Shown here: positions 1 to 8,505 of the stretch, one piece after another
Position numbering within the stretch: the first letter of the stretch is position 1
How the letters are laid out: each line of letters starts with the position of its first letter
Source: an uncultured Dehalococcoidia bacterium
GTDB taxonomy: Bacteria; Chloroflexota; Dehalococcoidia; Lucifugimonadales; UBA3495
Reading direction: 5' to 3'
Assembly: GCA_951813535.1 (NCBI GenBank)
Contig: OX638345.1
Span: forward strand, 4,146,608-4,210,607
Length of the DNA: 64,000 bases
Translations under genes and position numbers: made by a program
The notes under the pieces: model-generated
The model's input: the letters and a program-made list of their open reading frames with translations, nothing else
Database searches by the model: none
What the model was told of the DNA's origin: nothing

Positions 1-444
1 GGAAACCTTCGGCTTTCGGACTGGCACGTGGTCAGAGACCTGTCTGAGCAAAATGAGCGGCGCATCACAGCGGCAGTGCCCGGAGAGAGTTGGGCTAGTA
101 TTCCCGAGGACCTGCGCCCCGACTGCCATCAAGGGGCATATGTAGGATTTACCAACGTGTACGGACGCATGGAATGGCATCAACCATCGCCAACGATCAC
201 TGCAGGCTGCACGACATTCAGTAAAGGCCGGTTTGGCCATCCGGTAATGAACCGTACGATTTCAGTTAGAGAGGCGGCATTGCTTCAAACGTTCCCTCGA
301 ACGTATAAGTTCGATGTCCCTTACATGGAACACGTTTGCAACATGATTGGCAACGCCTTGCCGTGCGACTTCGCCGAAGCATTGGCCAAGCAATGTTATG
401 ATACGATGTCACGCTTCATAGTTGATGAAAACGGCAGAGGCTGA
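1..444 (+). CDS. DNA (cytosine-5-)-methyltransferase, C-terminal part (5' truncated)
   Basis: The frame is open from the first base, so the gene begins upstream of the window and only about 147 C-terminal residues are seen. The fragment has the end of a C5 DNA methyltransferase: PSPTITAGC (motif IX region), then SVREAALLQTFP and IGNALPCDFAEALA (motif X, which packs against the SAM-binding core). These segments follow the target-recognition domain in this family. The catalytic PCQ and ENV motifs are outside the window. The stop lies inside a strong hairpin. Whether it is a restriction-modification or orphan enzyme cannot be told from here. Confidence 0.85.
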   Translation, partial: GNLRLSDWHVVRDLSEQNERRITAAVPGESWASIPEDLRPDCHQGAYVGFTNVYGRMEWHQPSPTITAGCTTFSKGRFGHPVMNRTISVREAALLQTFPRTYKFDVPYMEHVCNMIGNALPCDFAEALAKQCYDTMSRFIVDENGRG

Positions 445-460
445 TCTCGCCTCTGCCGTT
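430..460. terminator. Bidirectional hairpin terminator between convergent genes
   Basis: A perfect 12-bp inverted repeat (arms 430-441 and 449-460, AACGGCAGAGGC and its complement) with a 7-nt loop. It overlaps the methyltransferase stop codon and lies 21 nt beyond the end of the convergent thiolase gene. There is no clear T-tract, so factor-independent termination is inferred from the hairpin and its position only. Confidence 0.6.
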
Positions 461-480
461 CGTCGCATCGTAGCTGCGTC

Positions 481-1680
481 CTACTTCCGCTCGAAAACCG
501 CCGCCACACCCTGGCCGCCGCCCACGCACATGGTCTCGAGACCCCACTGGGCATCCTGACGCTGCATCTCGTGGAGCATGGTGGTGAGGATGCGGGCGCC
601 GGTGGCGGCAATGGGATGGCCCAGGGAGATGCCGGAGCCGTTGACGTTCAGGTTGTCCTCGTGGGGCAACTGCCACTCGCGCAGCACCGCCAGAACCTGC
701 GCCGCAAAGGCCTCGTTCAGCTCGATGATGTCCATGTCGCCCAGCGTCATGCCGATCTTGTCCATGACCTTGTTCACCGCCGGCACGGGCCCGATGCCCA
801 TGGTGGCGGGATGGCAACCGGTGACGGCCCAGCCGCGCAGGAAGGCCATGGGCTCCAGACCCAACTCTTCCAGCTTGTCCTCGGCAACCACCAGGCAGAC
901 GGAAGCCGCATCGTTCTGGCTGCTGGCGTTGCCCGCCGTGACCACGCCGTCGCGCATCACCGGGCGCAACCGGCCCAGCACTTCCATGGTGGTGTCGGCG
1001 CGAGGGCCCTCGTCGGCGTCGAAGATCTTGGGGTCGCCGCGACGCTGCGGAATGCTCACCGGCACGATCTCGTCGGCGAACTTGCCCGAGTCTCGGGCCG
1101 CCACGGCGCGCTGGTGGCTGCGCAGCGAGTACTCGTCCTGTTCCTCGCGAGGAATTTCGTACTCGCGGGCCAGGTTCTCCGCCGTCTCGACCATGCCGCC
1201 GGGGATGGGGCCGAACCGCTCGTCCGGCGCGATGGTGACGCGGGCGCGAGCCAGACGGTCGTGGAAGGTCACCGAGCCGAACCGCGCGCCCCAGCGGGAC
1301 TCGTTGCTGTAGAACTCCGCGCTGCTCATGCTCTCCGCGCCACCGGCGATGACCACGTCGGCGTTCTCCGTCTGGATCAGCATGGAGGCGTTGAGGATGG
1401 CCTGGAGACCCGAGGAACAGCGGCGGTCCAACTGGTAGCCGGGGACCTCGATGGGCAGGCCCGCCTTGAGGCTGGCGAGCCGTCCGATGGCGGGGTTTTC
1501 GCCGGACGGGTAGCCGTGACCCAGGATCACGTCATCGACCCTGGCCGGGTCCACGCCGCTGCGTTCCAGCGCGGCCTGGATCACCGTGGATGCCAGCTCG
1601 GCGGCGGGAATGTCGCGGAGCGCTCCGCCGAAATTGCCGACGGCGGTGCGGACCGGGGAAACGATGGCTACTCCTCTCAT
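481..1680 (-). CDS. Acetyl-CoA acetyltransferase (thiolase)
   Basis: A 399-residue thiolase, the usual family length. The catalytic set is complete: nucleophilic Cys88 in LDRRCSSG, His355 in SLGHPIAATG, and Cys385 in CVGGGQG near the C terminus. It should condense two acetyl-CoA or cleave 3-ketoacyl-CoA in the cytoplasm. The exact chain length cannot be assigned. The ATG is preceded by AAGGAGG at good spacing, which fixes the start. It stands alone on the minus strand, with 157 nt separating it from the next upstream-lying gene. The two enoyl-CoA hydratases in this window could supply other beta-oxidation steps. Confidence 0.9.
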   Translation of the reverse strand: MRGVAIVSPVRTAVGNFGGALRDIPAAELASTVIQAALERSGVDPARVDDVILGHGYPSGENPAIGRLASLKAGLPIEVPGYQLDRRCSSGLQAILNASMLIQTENADVVIAGGAESMSSAEFYSNESRWGARFGSVTFHDRLARARVTIAPDERFGPIPGGMVETAENLAREYEIPREEQDEYSLRSHQRAVAARDSGKFADEIVPVSIPQRRGDPKIFDADEGPRADTTMEVLGRLRPVMRDGVVTAGNASSQNDAASVCLVVAEDKLEELGLEPMAFLRGWAVTGCHPATMGIGPVPAVNKVMDKIGMTLGDMDIIELNEAFAAQVLAVLREWQLPHEDNLNVNGSGISLGHPIAATGARILTTMLHEMQRQDAQWGLETMCVGGGQGVAAVFERK

Positions 1681-1837
1681 GACGGCCTCCTTGGGGCGCG
1701 GAAATTGCCGACATCAATGGGGCCGGCGTGAATGCTGGATGGTGCAGGCATGATACCCGCTGGGGGTCAGGGTGTAAAACCGGCGTGACCCACCAGAAGT
1801 CACGTTCCGAACACCGTCGAACGCTGGGGAATCGAAT

Positions 1838-2542
1838 TCAGAACCCGCAGGCATCCCATGCCCGGGCGAACACTGCGTCCAGCATCGGCTCGGTCAGTCG
1901 GCCCGTCTGGGTGTTCTGCTGGCTGGGGTGGTAGCAGGCGATCAGCAGGGGCCCGCCATCTGGTAATAGAGTCGCCACGTCGTGGCCGAAGGGCGGCTTG
2001 CGTTCCGGCGGCGTGCGCCCTGCGGCGGCGTAGGATCGCAGGAAGGCATCGAAGGCGATGCGACCCAGGGCGACCACCGCGCGCAGGTCGGTCAGCAACT
2101 CGATCTCGCGGACGATGTAGGGCTGACAGTTGGCCAATTCTTCGCGCGTCGGCTTGTTGGCCGGCGGCGCGCAGCGGCCGGCAGCGGTGATCAGCGCCCC
2201 GTGGAGTTCCAGGCCGTCACCGGGTCGAGTGGATTCGGGCTGGTTGGCGAAACCGGCCCGGTGCAGTGCGCCGAACAGCCAGTCGCCACTGCGGTCGCCC
2301 GTGAACATGCGGCCAGTGCGGTTGCCCCCATGGGCCGCCGGCGCCAGTCCAACAATGAGCAGCCGAGCGTCGGGATCACCAAAAGCCGCCAGCGGTCGTC
2401 CCCAGTAGTCCTCCTCCCGGTACATCCGGCGCTTGACCCGGGCGGTCTCCTCCCGCCACTCCACCAGACGCGGGCAGGCGCGGCAGGCGACAACCTGCTC
2501 CTGGACCTCGCCGATGCTGGCAACATCTGAAACGTCAGGCAT
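1838..2542 (-). CDS. Uracil-DNA glycosylase, family 5 (UDGb-like)
   Basis: About 234 residues. It removes uracil, and in this family also other deaminated bases, from DNA. Visible motifs are [19 protein letters not shown] (active-site motif of families 4/5; family 5 lacks the usual catalytic Asp/Asn and has Ala in this loop) and [12 protein letters not shown] (minor-groove loop HPS). Cysteines consistent with a 4Fe-4S cluster are present (CRAC near the N terminus, RCAPP centrally, CYHP late). I chose the ATG at 2542. An upstream GTG (2563) and ATG (2548) are in frame, but the GTG lies inside an intergenic inverted repeat. It follows hyuB on the same strand. Confidence 0.85.
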   Translation of the reverse strand: MPDVSDVASIGEVQEQVVACRACPRLVEWREETARVKRRMYREEDYWGRPLAAFGDPDARLLIVGLAPAAHGGNRTGRMFTGDRSGDWLFGALHRAGFANQPESTRPGDGLELHGALITAAGRCAPPANKPTREELANCQPYIVREIELLTDLRAVVALGRIAFDAFLRSYAAAGRTPPERKPPFGHDVATLLPDGGPLLIACYHPSQQNTQTGRLTEPMLDAVFARAWDACGF

Positions 2543-2551
2543 GGTCATATG

Positions 2552-2622
2552 GCATGGATGCACAGGATAAACGGGAATGATCCGTCAATGGTTCGATCCT
2601 TGTGTATCCTGTTCATCCATGC
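2552..2622. repeat. Intergenic inverted repeat, 18-bp arms
   Basis: Arms 2552-2569 (contains ATGGATGCACAGGATA) and 2605-2622 match in 17 of 18 positions as an inverted repeat around a 35-nt centre. It fills the space between the UDG and hyuB genes, both on the minus strand. It could act as an intercistronic hairpin or be a dispersed palindromic element. No second copy was noticed in the window. Confidence 0.6.
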
Positions 2623-2626
2623 AAAT

Positions 2627-4231
2627 TCAGTGCTGGTGTCCGTGGTCAGGCGTCGGCGCGCCCCAGCCACCGCCACCCGGCGTGCGGATGCTCAACACGT
2701 CGCCAGCCTCGACGTCCAGGGTTTCCTTGCCGGCAAGGTGCACCTCTTCGTAGCCGCCCTTCAGCAGGACGTTCTCGCCGTGCTCGCCGTGGTGGCCGCC
2801 ATGGTAGCCAGGCGGAGCGTACCGACGCCGTTCGGACAACACGGTGACACGGGCAGGACTGAGAAACTCGACGTCCCGGATCAGGCCGTCGCCGCCACGG
2901 TGCAGCCCGTCGCCTCCGGAGCCACGGCGCAGCGCGTACCGCCGCAGGCGCAGCGGGAAGGCAAACTCCAGCGCCTCCACGGGCGTGTTCATGGTGTTGG
3001 TCATGTGGGTGTGGATGCCGGACACGCCGTCCTTGTCGGGACGCGCGCCCATTCCGCCGCCGATGGTCTCGTAATACACGTAGGGCTTGTCGCGGGAAAT
3101 GTCGTGCCCGCCGATGATCATATTGTTCATGGTGCCCTGGGAGGACGCCGGAATCCGGTCCGGCATGGCCTGGCTCATGGCGGCAAGCAGCACGTCGGTG
3201 ATGCGCTGGGAGGTCTCCACGTTGCCGCCGGCCACGCCGCGCTGGGGCAGCGGGTCCACCAGGCTCCCCCGGGGCGTGATGACCTCCACCGGCCTCAGGC
3301 AGCCCTGGTTGGCCGGAGCCTCATCGCCCACGACGCAGCGCACGACGTACAGGCTGGCGGACACGGTGACGGCACGCGGGGCGTTGATGCAGCCGGGCCT
3401 CTGGTCGGCGGTTCCGGTGAAGTCGATCTTCATCCGGTCGCCGTCCACGGTCACCGCCACCGAGATGCGCACCGGCTCCTCAGTGAGACCGTCGTCGTCC
3501 ATGTAGTCGGTCACGTTGTAGGTGCCGTCGGGGATCTCCGTGATGCGACGGCGGGTCAGACGCTCGGAATAGTCCAGCAGCGCGTCCATGTGCTCGAGGG
3601 TTTCGTCCAGCCCGTACCGTTCAGCGATTTCGGTCAGACGCTTGTCGCCCACCCGGATGGACGCGATCTGCGCGGCCAGGTCGCCCTGCCGGTCCTCCGG
3701 CGTGCGGGAGTTGCGGCAGATGAGCGCGATGACCTCCTGGTTGATGCGCCCGCCCCGGGACAGCTTCAGGGGAGGAATGATCAACCCCTCCTGGTAAAGC
3801 TCGGTGGACAGGGGCATGGAACCGGGCGCCATGCCGCCCACATCGGAGTGGTGGCCCCGGTTGCTGACGTAACCGATCAACCGTTTCCCGTCCTCAGCGT
3901 CAACATACGCCGGCGCAACCAGCGTGATGTCCGGCAGGTGGGAGCCACCCATATAAGGGTCGTTGAGAATGACGATGTCGCCCGGCCTGAGCCCACGCGG
4001 AAAGGTCTGCAGGGCTGCTTGCACCGAGGCCGGCATCGCGCCGAGATGCACCGGTTGGTGCGCGGCCTGCGCCACCATCTCGGCGGCGGGGTTGAACAGT
4101 GCGCAGGAGAAGTCCTGCCGCTCCTTCATGTTGGTGGAGTAGCTGGTTCGCTGCAGAGCCACGCCCATCTCCTCGGAAACGGAGATGAACATGTTCTTGA
4201 AAACTTCCAGGCTGATGGCGTCAACGGGCAT
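2627..4231 (-). CDS. Hydantoinase B / oxoprolinase family protein (HyuB)
   Basis: A 534-residue protein of the hydantoinase B family. The N terminus has the typical SEEMGVALQRTSYSTNMKER, then DFSCALF, and PGDIVILNDPYMGGSHLPD. The C terminus has glycine-rich GGGDGLHRGGDG and SIRTPGGGGWG. With HyuA it forms an ATP-dependent amidohydrolase acting on hydantoins, 5-oxoproline or related cyclic amides, or an acetone-carboxylase-like enzyme; the substrate cannot be read from sequence. Its partner hyuA lies 1.4 kb upstream in the same direction, separated by a PIG-L deacetylase and a small protease, which is an unusual order for this pair. Confidence 0.9.
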   Translation of the reverse strand: MPVDAISLEVFKNMFISVSEEMGVALQRTSYSTNMKERQDFSCALFNPAAEMVAQAAHQPVHLGAMPASVQAALQTFPRGLRPGDIVILNDPYMGGSHLPDITLVAPAYVDAEDGKRLIGYVSNRGHHSDVGGMAPGSMPLSTELYQEGLIIPPLKLSRGGRINQEVIALICRNSRTPEDRQGDLAAQIASIRVGDKRLTEIAERYGLDETLEHMDALLDYSERLTRRRITEIPDGTYNVTDYMDDDGLTEEPVRISVAVTVDGDRMKIDFTGTADQRPGCINAPRAVTVSASLYVVRCVVGDEAPANQGCLRPVEVITPRGSLVDPLPQRGVAGGNVETSQRITDVLLAAMSQAMPDRIPASSQGTMNNMIIGGHDISRDKPYVYYETIGGGMGARPDKDGVSGIHTHMTNTMNTPVEALEFAFPLRLRRYALRRGSGGDGLHRGGDGLIRDVEFLSPARVTVLSERRRYAPPGYHGGHHGEHGENVLLKGGYEEVHLAGKETLDVEAGDVLSIRTPGGGGWGAPTPDHGHQH

Positions 4232-4294
4232 TGGGGTATCGCTCCTGGCGCGGTGGCTGGCGTTTTGGGTCGGGTAGCTGCGAGGTGCAGCATT

Positions 4295-4714
4295 CTAAAT
4301 GGTAAGTTCACCGCGAATCAGCTTGCGGTTCTTGGCGTCTGCGGCCAGCGCGAACGCCTCCAATGCCATGGCTCCGAGCAGGATTTTTTCGCGGCTGGTG
4401 CCAAACACGACGTAAACGGGTCTGGTGCGTCCTTCCAGTTCCATATCAGCCCACCCGATGGCAAGTTCCTGCACCGAGCCATCGGCGAGACTGAACAACT
4501 CTATTTCATCGCGCGGGATAGCCAGTTCGTCCAAAATGTGCTCCGGGATGACGGTATATGACGCCCCGGTGTCCACCAGACCGTTCAGCGTCCGCTCGCG
4601 GCCGTCGACGCGATTCCTGATGGTGAAATCTACCCTGAAAGTTCCCACTTCGCCTCCGATGGTCGTTCCCGGGAGAATGATCCAGTCCCGGTCGGGTTGG
4701 TGCTTTTCAATCAT
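4295..4714 (-). CDS. Retropepsin-like aspartic protease (clan AA, single domain)
   Basis: 139 residues. The motif LVDTGASYTVIP is the Asp-Thr-Gly catalytic loop of retropepsin-like proteases, and ILLGAMALEAF near the end is the matching hydrophobic-hydrophobic-Gly element. Single-domain proteins of this kind would need to dimerise to be active. The ATG has GGGAGG 6 nt upstream. It sits inside the hydantoinase operon, between the PIG-L gene (58 nt) and hyuB (63 nt). Three relatives lie in tandem near 49-50 kb, but this one is longer and diverged. Proteolytic activity and substrate are unknown. Confidence 0.75.
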   Translation of the reverse strand: MIEKHQPDRDWIILPGTTIGGEVGTFRVDFTIRNRVDGRERTLNGLVDTGASYTVIPEHILDELAIPRDEIELFSLADGSVQELAIGWADMELEGRTRPVYVVFGTSREKILLGAMALEAFALAADAKNRKLIRGELTI

Positions 4715-4771
4715 CGTGACCTCCCGGTTTTAGTTTGAATATGGGTACCGAGATTCTGCAATGGGCAAGGA

Positions 4772-5593
4772 TCAAAGTGCCGCCAGCAAGTCCACTGCGC
4801 CCGCCGGCGCCGCCAACTGATAGTACTCCGTACCCATCAGCCAGCGCATCACCTCCTGCGGTAGCTGCTCGAAGGGGCCGTCGCTGCTGATCTGCGTCCG
4901 GTGGCACGAGAGCGATTCGATCTTGGTATCCACCCACGCAGAGATGTCCAGCGTGGTGGTCACTTCCTCGTCGGGCGTGCCCAGGGTATCCACCGCGTCC
5001 ACCGCGAAGGGCGGCGTTATCCCTCGGTCGGTCATCTCCTGCCACATGCGCTGAAACACGCTGCGGGGGAAGCAGACGTAGTAGAGCAGGGGCGTGGCCG
5101 CGTCGGGGTCGGAGGCGCGCTCGGCGGCGGCGGTGGCGTGGGCGCACATGGTCTTGTGGTCCGGGTGGCCGTAACCGCCGGTCGGGTCGTGGGTTATGAC
5201 AACGTGCGCGTTGACCTCGGCGATGATGCCGCGCAGTCGCTCCACCACGGTTTCTGTGTTTGCGTTGCAGTACGCGTTTGGGTGGTTGTTGTCATCCCAG
5301 CCTTCCATGCCGCTGTCCCGATAATCCAGGAACCGCACGTCGCTGATGCCGGTGATGTCCATGCCGTTGCGCAGTTCCTGCTGGCGCACTTGCCACAGGT
5401 TCTCCGGCGTGGCCAGCGCGGGGTCGCTGATCTCGCCAATGTCTCCGTTTGTAGCGCAAACCAGTGTGATCCTTGCTCCGCCGGCCGCCAGCATCGCCAG
5501 CAGACCCCCCGAGGCAAACCCCTCGTCGTCCGGATGGGCGTAGCAGGCCAGCACCGAGAGGCGGGAAATGTCGATCGCCTGCGCCGCGCTCAT
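4772..5593 (-). CDS. PIG-L family deacetylase (LmbE-like)
   Basis: 273 residues. The zinc-binding AHPDDE motif is near residue 20, and the third ligand region is GGYGHPDHK around residue 140. The family deacetylates N-acetylglucosamine-type sugars or related amides such as mycothiol precursors; the substrate here is unknown. The start codon overlaps the hyuA stop (ATGA, 5590-5593), so the two are translationally coupled. That makes a joint role with the hydantoinase likely. Confidence 0.88.
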   Translation of the reverse strand: MSAAQAIDISRLSVLACYAHPDDEGFASGGLLAMLAAGGARITLVCATNGDIGEISDPALATPENLWQVRQQELRNGMDITGISDVRFLDYRDSGMEGWDDNNHPNAYCNANTETVVERLRGIIAEVNAHVVITHDPTGGYGHPDHKTMCAHATAAAERASDPDAATPLLYYVCFPRSVFQRMWQEMTDRGITPPFAVDAVDTLGTPDEEVTTTLDISAWVDTKIESLSCHRTQISSDGPFEQLPQEVMRWLMGTEYYQLAAPAGAVDLLAAL

Positions 5594-7611
5594 CTGACCG
5601 CCTCCACGACCGGTTCCAACAGCAGGTTGCCGTAGGGATCAACCTCGCCCGCCCATCGCGGTGGCACCACGATGGTGGTGTCCAACTGCAAGAGCAGCGC
5701 CGGCCCGGCGATCCGATTGCCGGTTTGCAGGCGGTCCCGATCGTACAGCGTCGTGTCCATCGCGCCCTGAGCAAAAACGACCTCAACGGTGTCGACTCGT
5801 GCGTGGGATGCGTCGCCGCCGCTATCCGGAGCGGGTTCCAGAATCGGTTTGTCCACCGCCAGTTCCAGCTTGAGCCGCAGGTTGACCACCTCGACCGGCA
5901 GCGCGCGGTCGGCGTAGCCAAACCGTTGCAGGTGGGCCGCGTAGAACTCCGAGGCGATGCTGCGGGTCAGGTCGCCTCGACCGGTCAGCGACGGGCAGTC
6001 CACGGTCAGCTCGAACGATTGCCCCACGTAGCGGACATCCAGGAACCGGCGAGGCACCATGGCATCCGCAGGCAGTCCCTCCTCCACCAGTTCGGCGCGG
6101 GCCAACTGTTCCATGCCGTGGAACTCTTCCTCCAGGCGCGCCTTGTCCAGGTCCTCGCCTCGCAGCATCACGGTGCGGGAATAGTCCTTGACCACGTCCG
6201 CGATGGCGACGCCCAGAGCCGACAGGATGCCGGGATGCCCGGGGACCAGCACCCGGGGTATGCCCAGCTCCGCCGCCAGCTCACAGGCGTGCATCGGACC
6301 CGCGCCCCCAAAGGGAACCAGCGTGAACTCTCGGGGGTCGTACCCGCGTTCCAGCGAGATGGCGCGGATGGCGCGCTCCATGTTGGAGTTGACCACGCGG
6401 ATGATACCCAGCGCCGTATCAGTGGCCGATGCGCTGATGCCGGATGCCAGGTCGGTCATCAACGACTGCGAGCGTCCCTGGTCCAGCGTCATGCGCCCGC
6501 CCAGGAACCCGTCCGACCGCAGGCGGCCCAGCGTCAGGTTCGCGTCGGTCACCGTGATCCGATCTCCCGTTCCGTAGCACGCCGGGCCCGGGTCCGCGCC
6601 GGCCGACTGCGGGCCAACCACCAGCGCTCCGCCGGCGTCCACCCGCGCGATGGAGCCGCCGCCGGCTCCCACCGTGTGGATTTCGATCATCGGCACGCTG
6701 ACCGGGTAGCCGCCCAGGTTCGCGGAAGTGGTCTCCTTGATGCGTCCGGGGCACAGCGACACATCGGTGGAGGTGCCGCCCATATCCAGCGTGATGATGT
6801 CGGGATACCCTGCCTGCACGCCCGTGTAGAACGCCCCCACCACCCCGCCGGCCGGCCCGCTCAGGATGGTGCGCACCGGCTGGTCCGCCGCCAGGCTGGC
6901 GGTGATGCTGCCGCCCGACGACTGCATGACTCGCAAACCGTGGCCCAATACCGATTCCAGTTGCGTCAGGTAACGCGCCATCACCGGCCCCACGTACGAG
7001 TTGACCACCACCGTGCTGGTGCGCTCGTACTCCCTGAACTCCGGCAGGATGCGGGACGATATCGATATGAACGGCCGGTTGGGTAGCCGGGCCAACCGCT
7101 CGGCCAGGATCTCCTCGTGCACGGGATTGAGGAACGAGAACAGGAACGACACGGCCACCCCGTCCACCTCGGCTGCGCCGAGCAGATCCACCAACGCGTC
7201 GATCGATTCCGGCGTCAGATCATCGAGTATGGTTCCCGTGTAATCAATGCGTTCCGGCAGCCCGAAGCGCAACTGCCAGGGAGCCAGGGGTTCGGGACGC
7301 TCCATGGACAGGTCATACAGGTCGGCGCGGTTCTGGCGTCCGATCTCCAACACGTCCTCGAAGCCCATGGTGGTGACCAGGGCGGTCCGCCCTCCCTTGC
7401 CCTCCAGCAGAGCGTTGGTTGCCACGGTGCTGCCGTGGATGAAATCCGCGCCGTCCACCTCAACGCCGGTGTCGCGCACCCCTGCAGTGATGCCGACCGA
7501 CGGGTCGGCCGGCGTGGAGGGGAGCTTGTGGACGGAAAGAACGCCGTCCCGAAGGACGGCAATATCGGTAAAAGTGCCGCCGACATCGATGCCGACTACG
7601 GTGGTTGGCAT
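5590..7611 (-). CDS. Hydantoinase A / oxoprolinase family protein (HyuA)
   Basis: 673 residues with the ASKHA-fold ATPase signatures of hydantoinase A: GIDVGGTFTDIAVL at residues 5-18, ILSGPAGGVVGAF, and TLDMGGTSTDVSL. A glycine-rich VPFGGAGPMHA sits near residue 440. It is full length for the family. It should supply ATP-dependent phosphorylation or ring opening together with HyuB encoded further along the same strand. Its stop overlaps the PIG-L start by 4 nt. Start ATG at 7611 has only a weak distant AAGGA. AlaX lies 65 nt upstream on the same strand. Confidence 0.9.
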   Translation of the reverse strand: MPTTVVGIDVGGTFTDIAVLRDGVLSVHKLPSTPADPSVGITAGVRDTGVEVDGADFIHGSTVATNALLEGKGGRTALVTTMGFEDVLEIGRQNRADLYDLSMERPEPLAPWQLRFGLPERIDYTGTILDDLTPESIDALVDLLGAAEVDGVAVSFLFSFLNPVHEEILAERLARLPNRPFISISSRILPEFREYERTSTVVVNSYVGPVMARYLTQLESVLGHGLRVMQSSGGSITASLAADQPVRTILSGPAGGVVGAFYTGVQAGYPDIITLDMGGTSTDVSLCPGRIKETTSANLGGYPVSVPMIEIHTVGAGGGSIARVDAGGALVVGPQSAGADPGPACYGTGDRITVTDANLTLGRLRSDGFLGGRMTLDQGRSQSLMTDLASGISASATDTALGIIRVVNSNMERAIRAISLERGYDPREFTLVPFGGAGPMHACELAAELGIPRVLVPGHPGILSALGVAIADVVKDYSRTVMLRGEDLDKARLEEEFHGMEQLARAELVEEGLPADAMVPRRFLDVRYVGQSFELTVDCPSLTGRGDLTRSIASEFYAAHLQRFGYADRALPVEVVNLRLKLELAVDKPILEPAPDSGGDASHARVDTVEVVFAQGAMDTTLYDRDRLQTGNRIAGPALLLQLDTTIVVPPRWAGEVDPYGNLLLEPVVEAVR

Positions 7612-7676
7612 TTGGGGTCAATCCTTACTCTGTCCGCCGGATAGCCTTGTCGATATCTGGCGGACGTTACATTCAG

Positions 7677-8396
7677 TCAGTCGGCCAACGCGATGCGCAG
7701 CCGTTTGTTGATACGTCCCTTGCTCTCGTGACCGACGACTTCGATGCGGCCCACCTCGCTGGTGTTGCGCACGTGAGTGCCTCCGTCGGCCTGGAGATCC
7801 AGACCCTGGATGTCGATGGTGCGGACTTCGGTGATGCCCGACGGCAGCAGATTGATCTTGGTGCGAATGAGGTCGGGATGCGCGTCGGCCTCGGGTCGGC
7901 TCAGGACACCCACTCCGATGTCCCGTCCTTCCGCCACCTCGGCGTTGATGCGCGATGCGACTTCGCCGGCGAACTCGGCCGACATATTTTCCAGCTCGAA
8001 ATCCATGCGCGCGCGGCCGGGCTGCATATCGCCGCCGGTGACCAGCGCTCCGTAGTCCCGCCACACCACGCCGCACAGGATGTGCAGGGCCGTGTGGGTT
8101 CGCATCAATAGATAGCGTCGTTCCCAGTCGATGGCGCCATGCACCGCAGCGCCCACCGCCGGCCGGTCGGAGCCGTCTATGGCATGCACAATGGAACCGC
8201 CCGCTCGGGATGCCTTCGTAACGCGAAACTCGGCTCCCGACGCATCGGTCAGCGTGCCCACGTCGCAGGGCTGTCCCCCGCCTCCGATGTAGAAGGCGGT
8301 ACGGTCCAGCACCACTCCGCCGTCATCCGTAATCTCGGTTACGGTGGCGTCGAACTCGGATACATAGGCGTCGGTCAGAAACAGCAACTCGGTCAT
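7677..8396 (-). CDS. Alanyl-tRNA editing protein (AlaX-like)
   Basis: About 239 residues matching the C-terminal editing part of alanyl-tRNA synthetase, acting in trans to hydrolyse Ser-tRNA(Ala) or Gly-tRNA(Ala). The N terminus has FYIGGGGQPCDVGTL, and the zinc site has RTHTALHIL (His-x3-His). The second zinc motif reads ADGGTHVRNTSEVG, with Asp where the AlaRS form has Cys before GGTH. The ATG at 8396 is preferred over an upstream in-frame start at 8417 because GAGG lies 6 nt before it and conserved sequence begins there. It is transcribed away from dnaN. Confidence 0.85.
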   Translation of the reverse strand: MTELLFLTDAYVSEFDATVTEITDDGGVVLDRTAFYIGGGGQPCDVGTLTDASGAEFRVTKASRAGGSIVHAIDGSDRPAVGAAVHGAIDWERRYLLMRTHTALHILCGVVWRDYGALVTGGDMQPGRARMDFELENMSAEFAGEVASRINAEVAEGRDIGVGVLSRPEADAHPDLIRTKINLLPSGITEVRTIDIQGLDLQADGGTHVRNTSEVGRIEVVGHESKGRINKRLRIALAD

Positions 8397-8443
8397 GGTA
8401 GCCTCGCCACAGGTCACAGCGCGATTTGTCCGGAGTGGCGCCC

Positions 8444-8472
8444 ATTATACCAAGCGACCCCCATGCTATAAT
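8444..8472. promoter_or_regulatory. Back-to-back -10 boxes for alaX and dnaN
   Basis: A perfect TATAAT at 8467-8472 on the plus strand lies 33 nt before the dnaN start. A perfect TATAAT on the minus strand (8444-8449) lies 47 nt before the alaX start. The two boxes are 17 bp apart, so each sits about where the other promoter's -35 hexamer would be. No good -35 hexamers are visible. The two promoters would therefore compete for polymerase. Box identity is seen; function is inferred. Confidence 0.5.
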
Positions 8473-8505
8473 TTCGCCCAATCTCATAGCACGGATTAAT
8501 GCGAT

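Noticed and set aside
571-1731. Plus-strand open frames opposite the thiolase
   Set aside because: Antisense shadows; the thiolase has an intact catalytic triad and Shine-Dalgarno on the other strand.
2549-4561. Long plus-strand open frame (670 codons) opposite hyuB
   Set aside because: It lies antisense to a clear HyuB gene; its composition (Gly/Ala/His/Arg-rich) follows from the GC-rich complement, and no family motifs appear.
8418-8505. Replication origin next to dnaN
   Set aside because: Only about 88 nt of intergenic space and no DnaA-box cluster (TTATCCACA-type) seen; dnaA is not adjacent.
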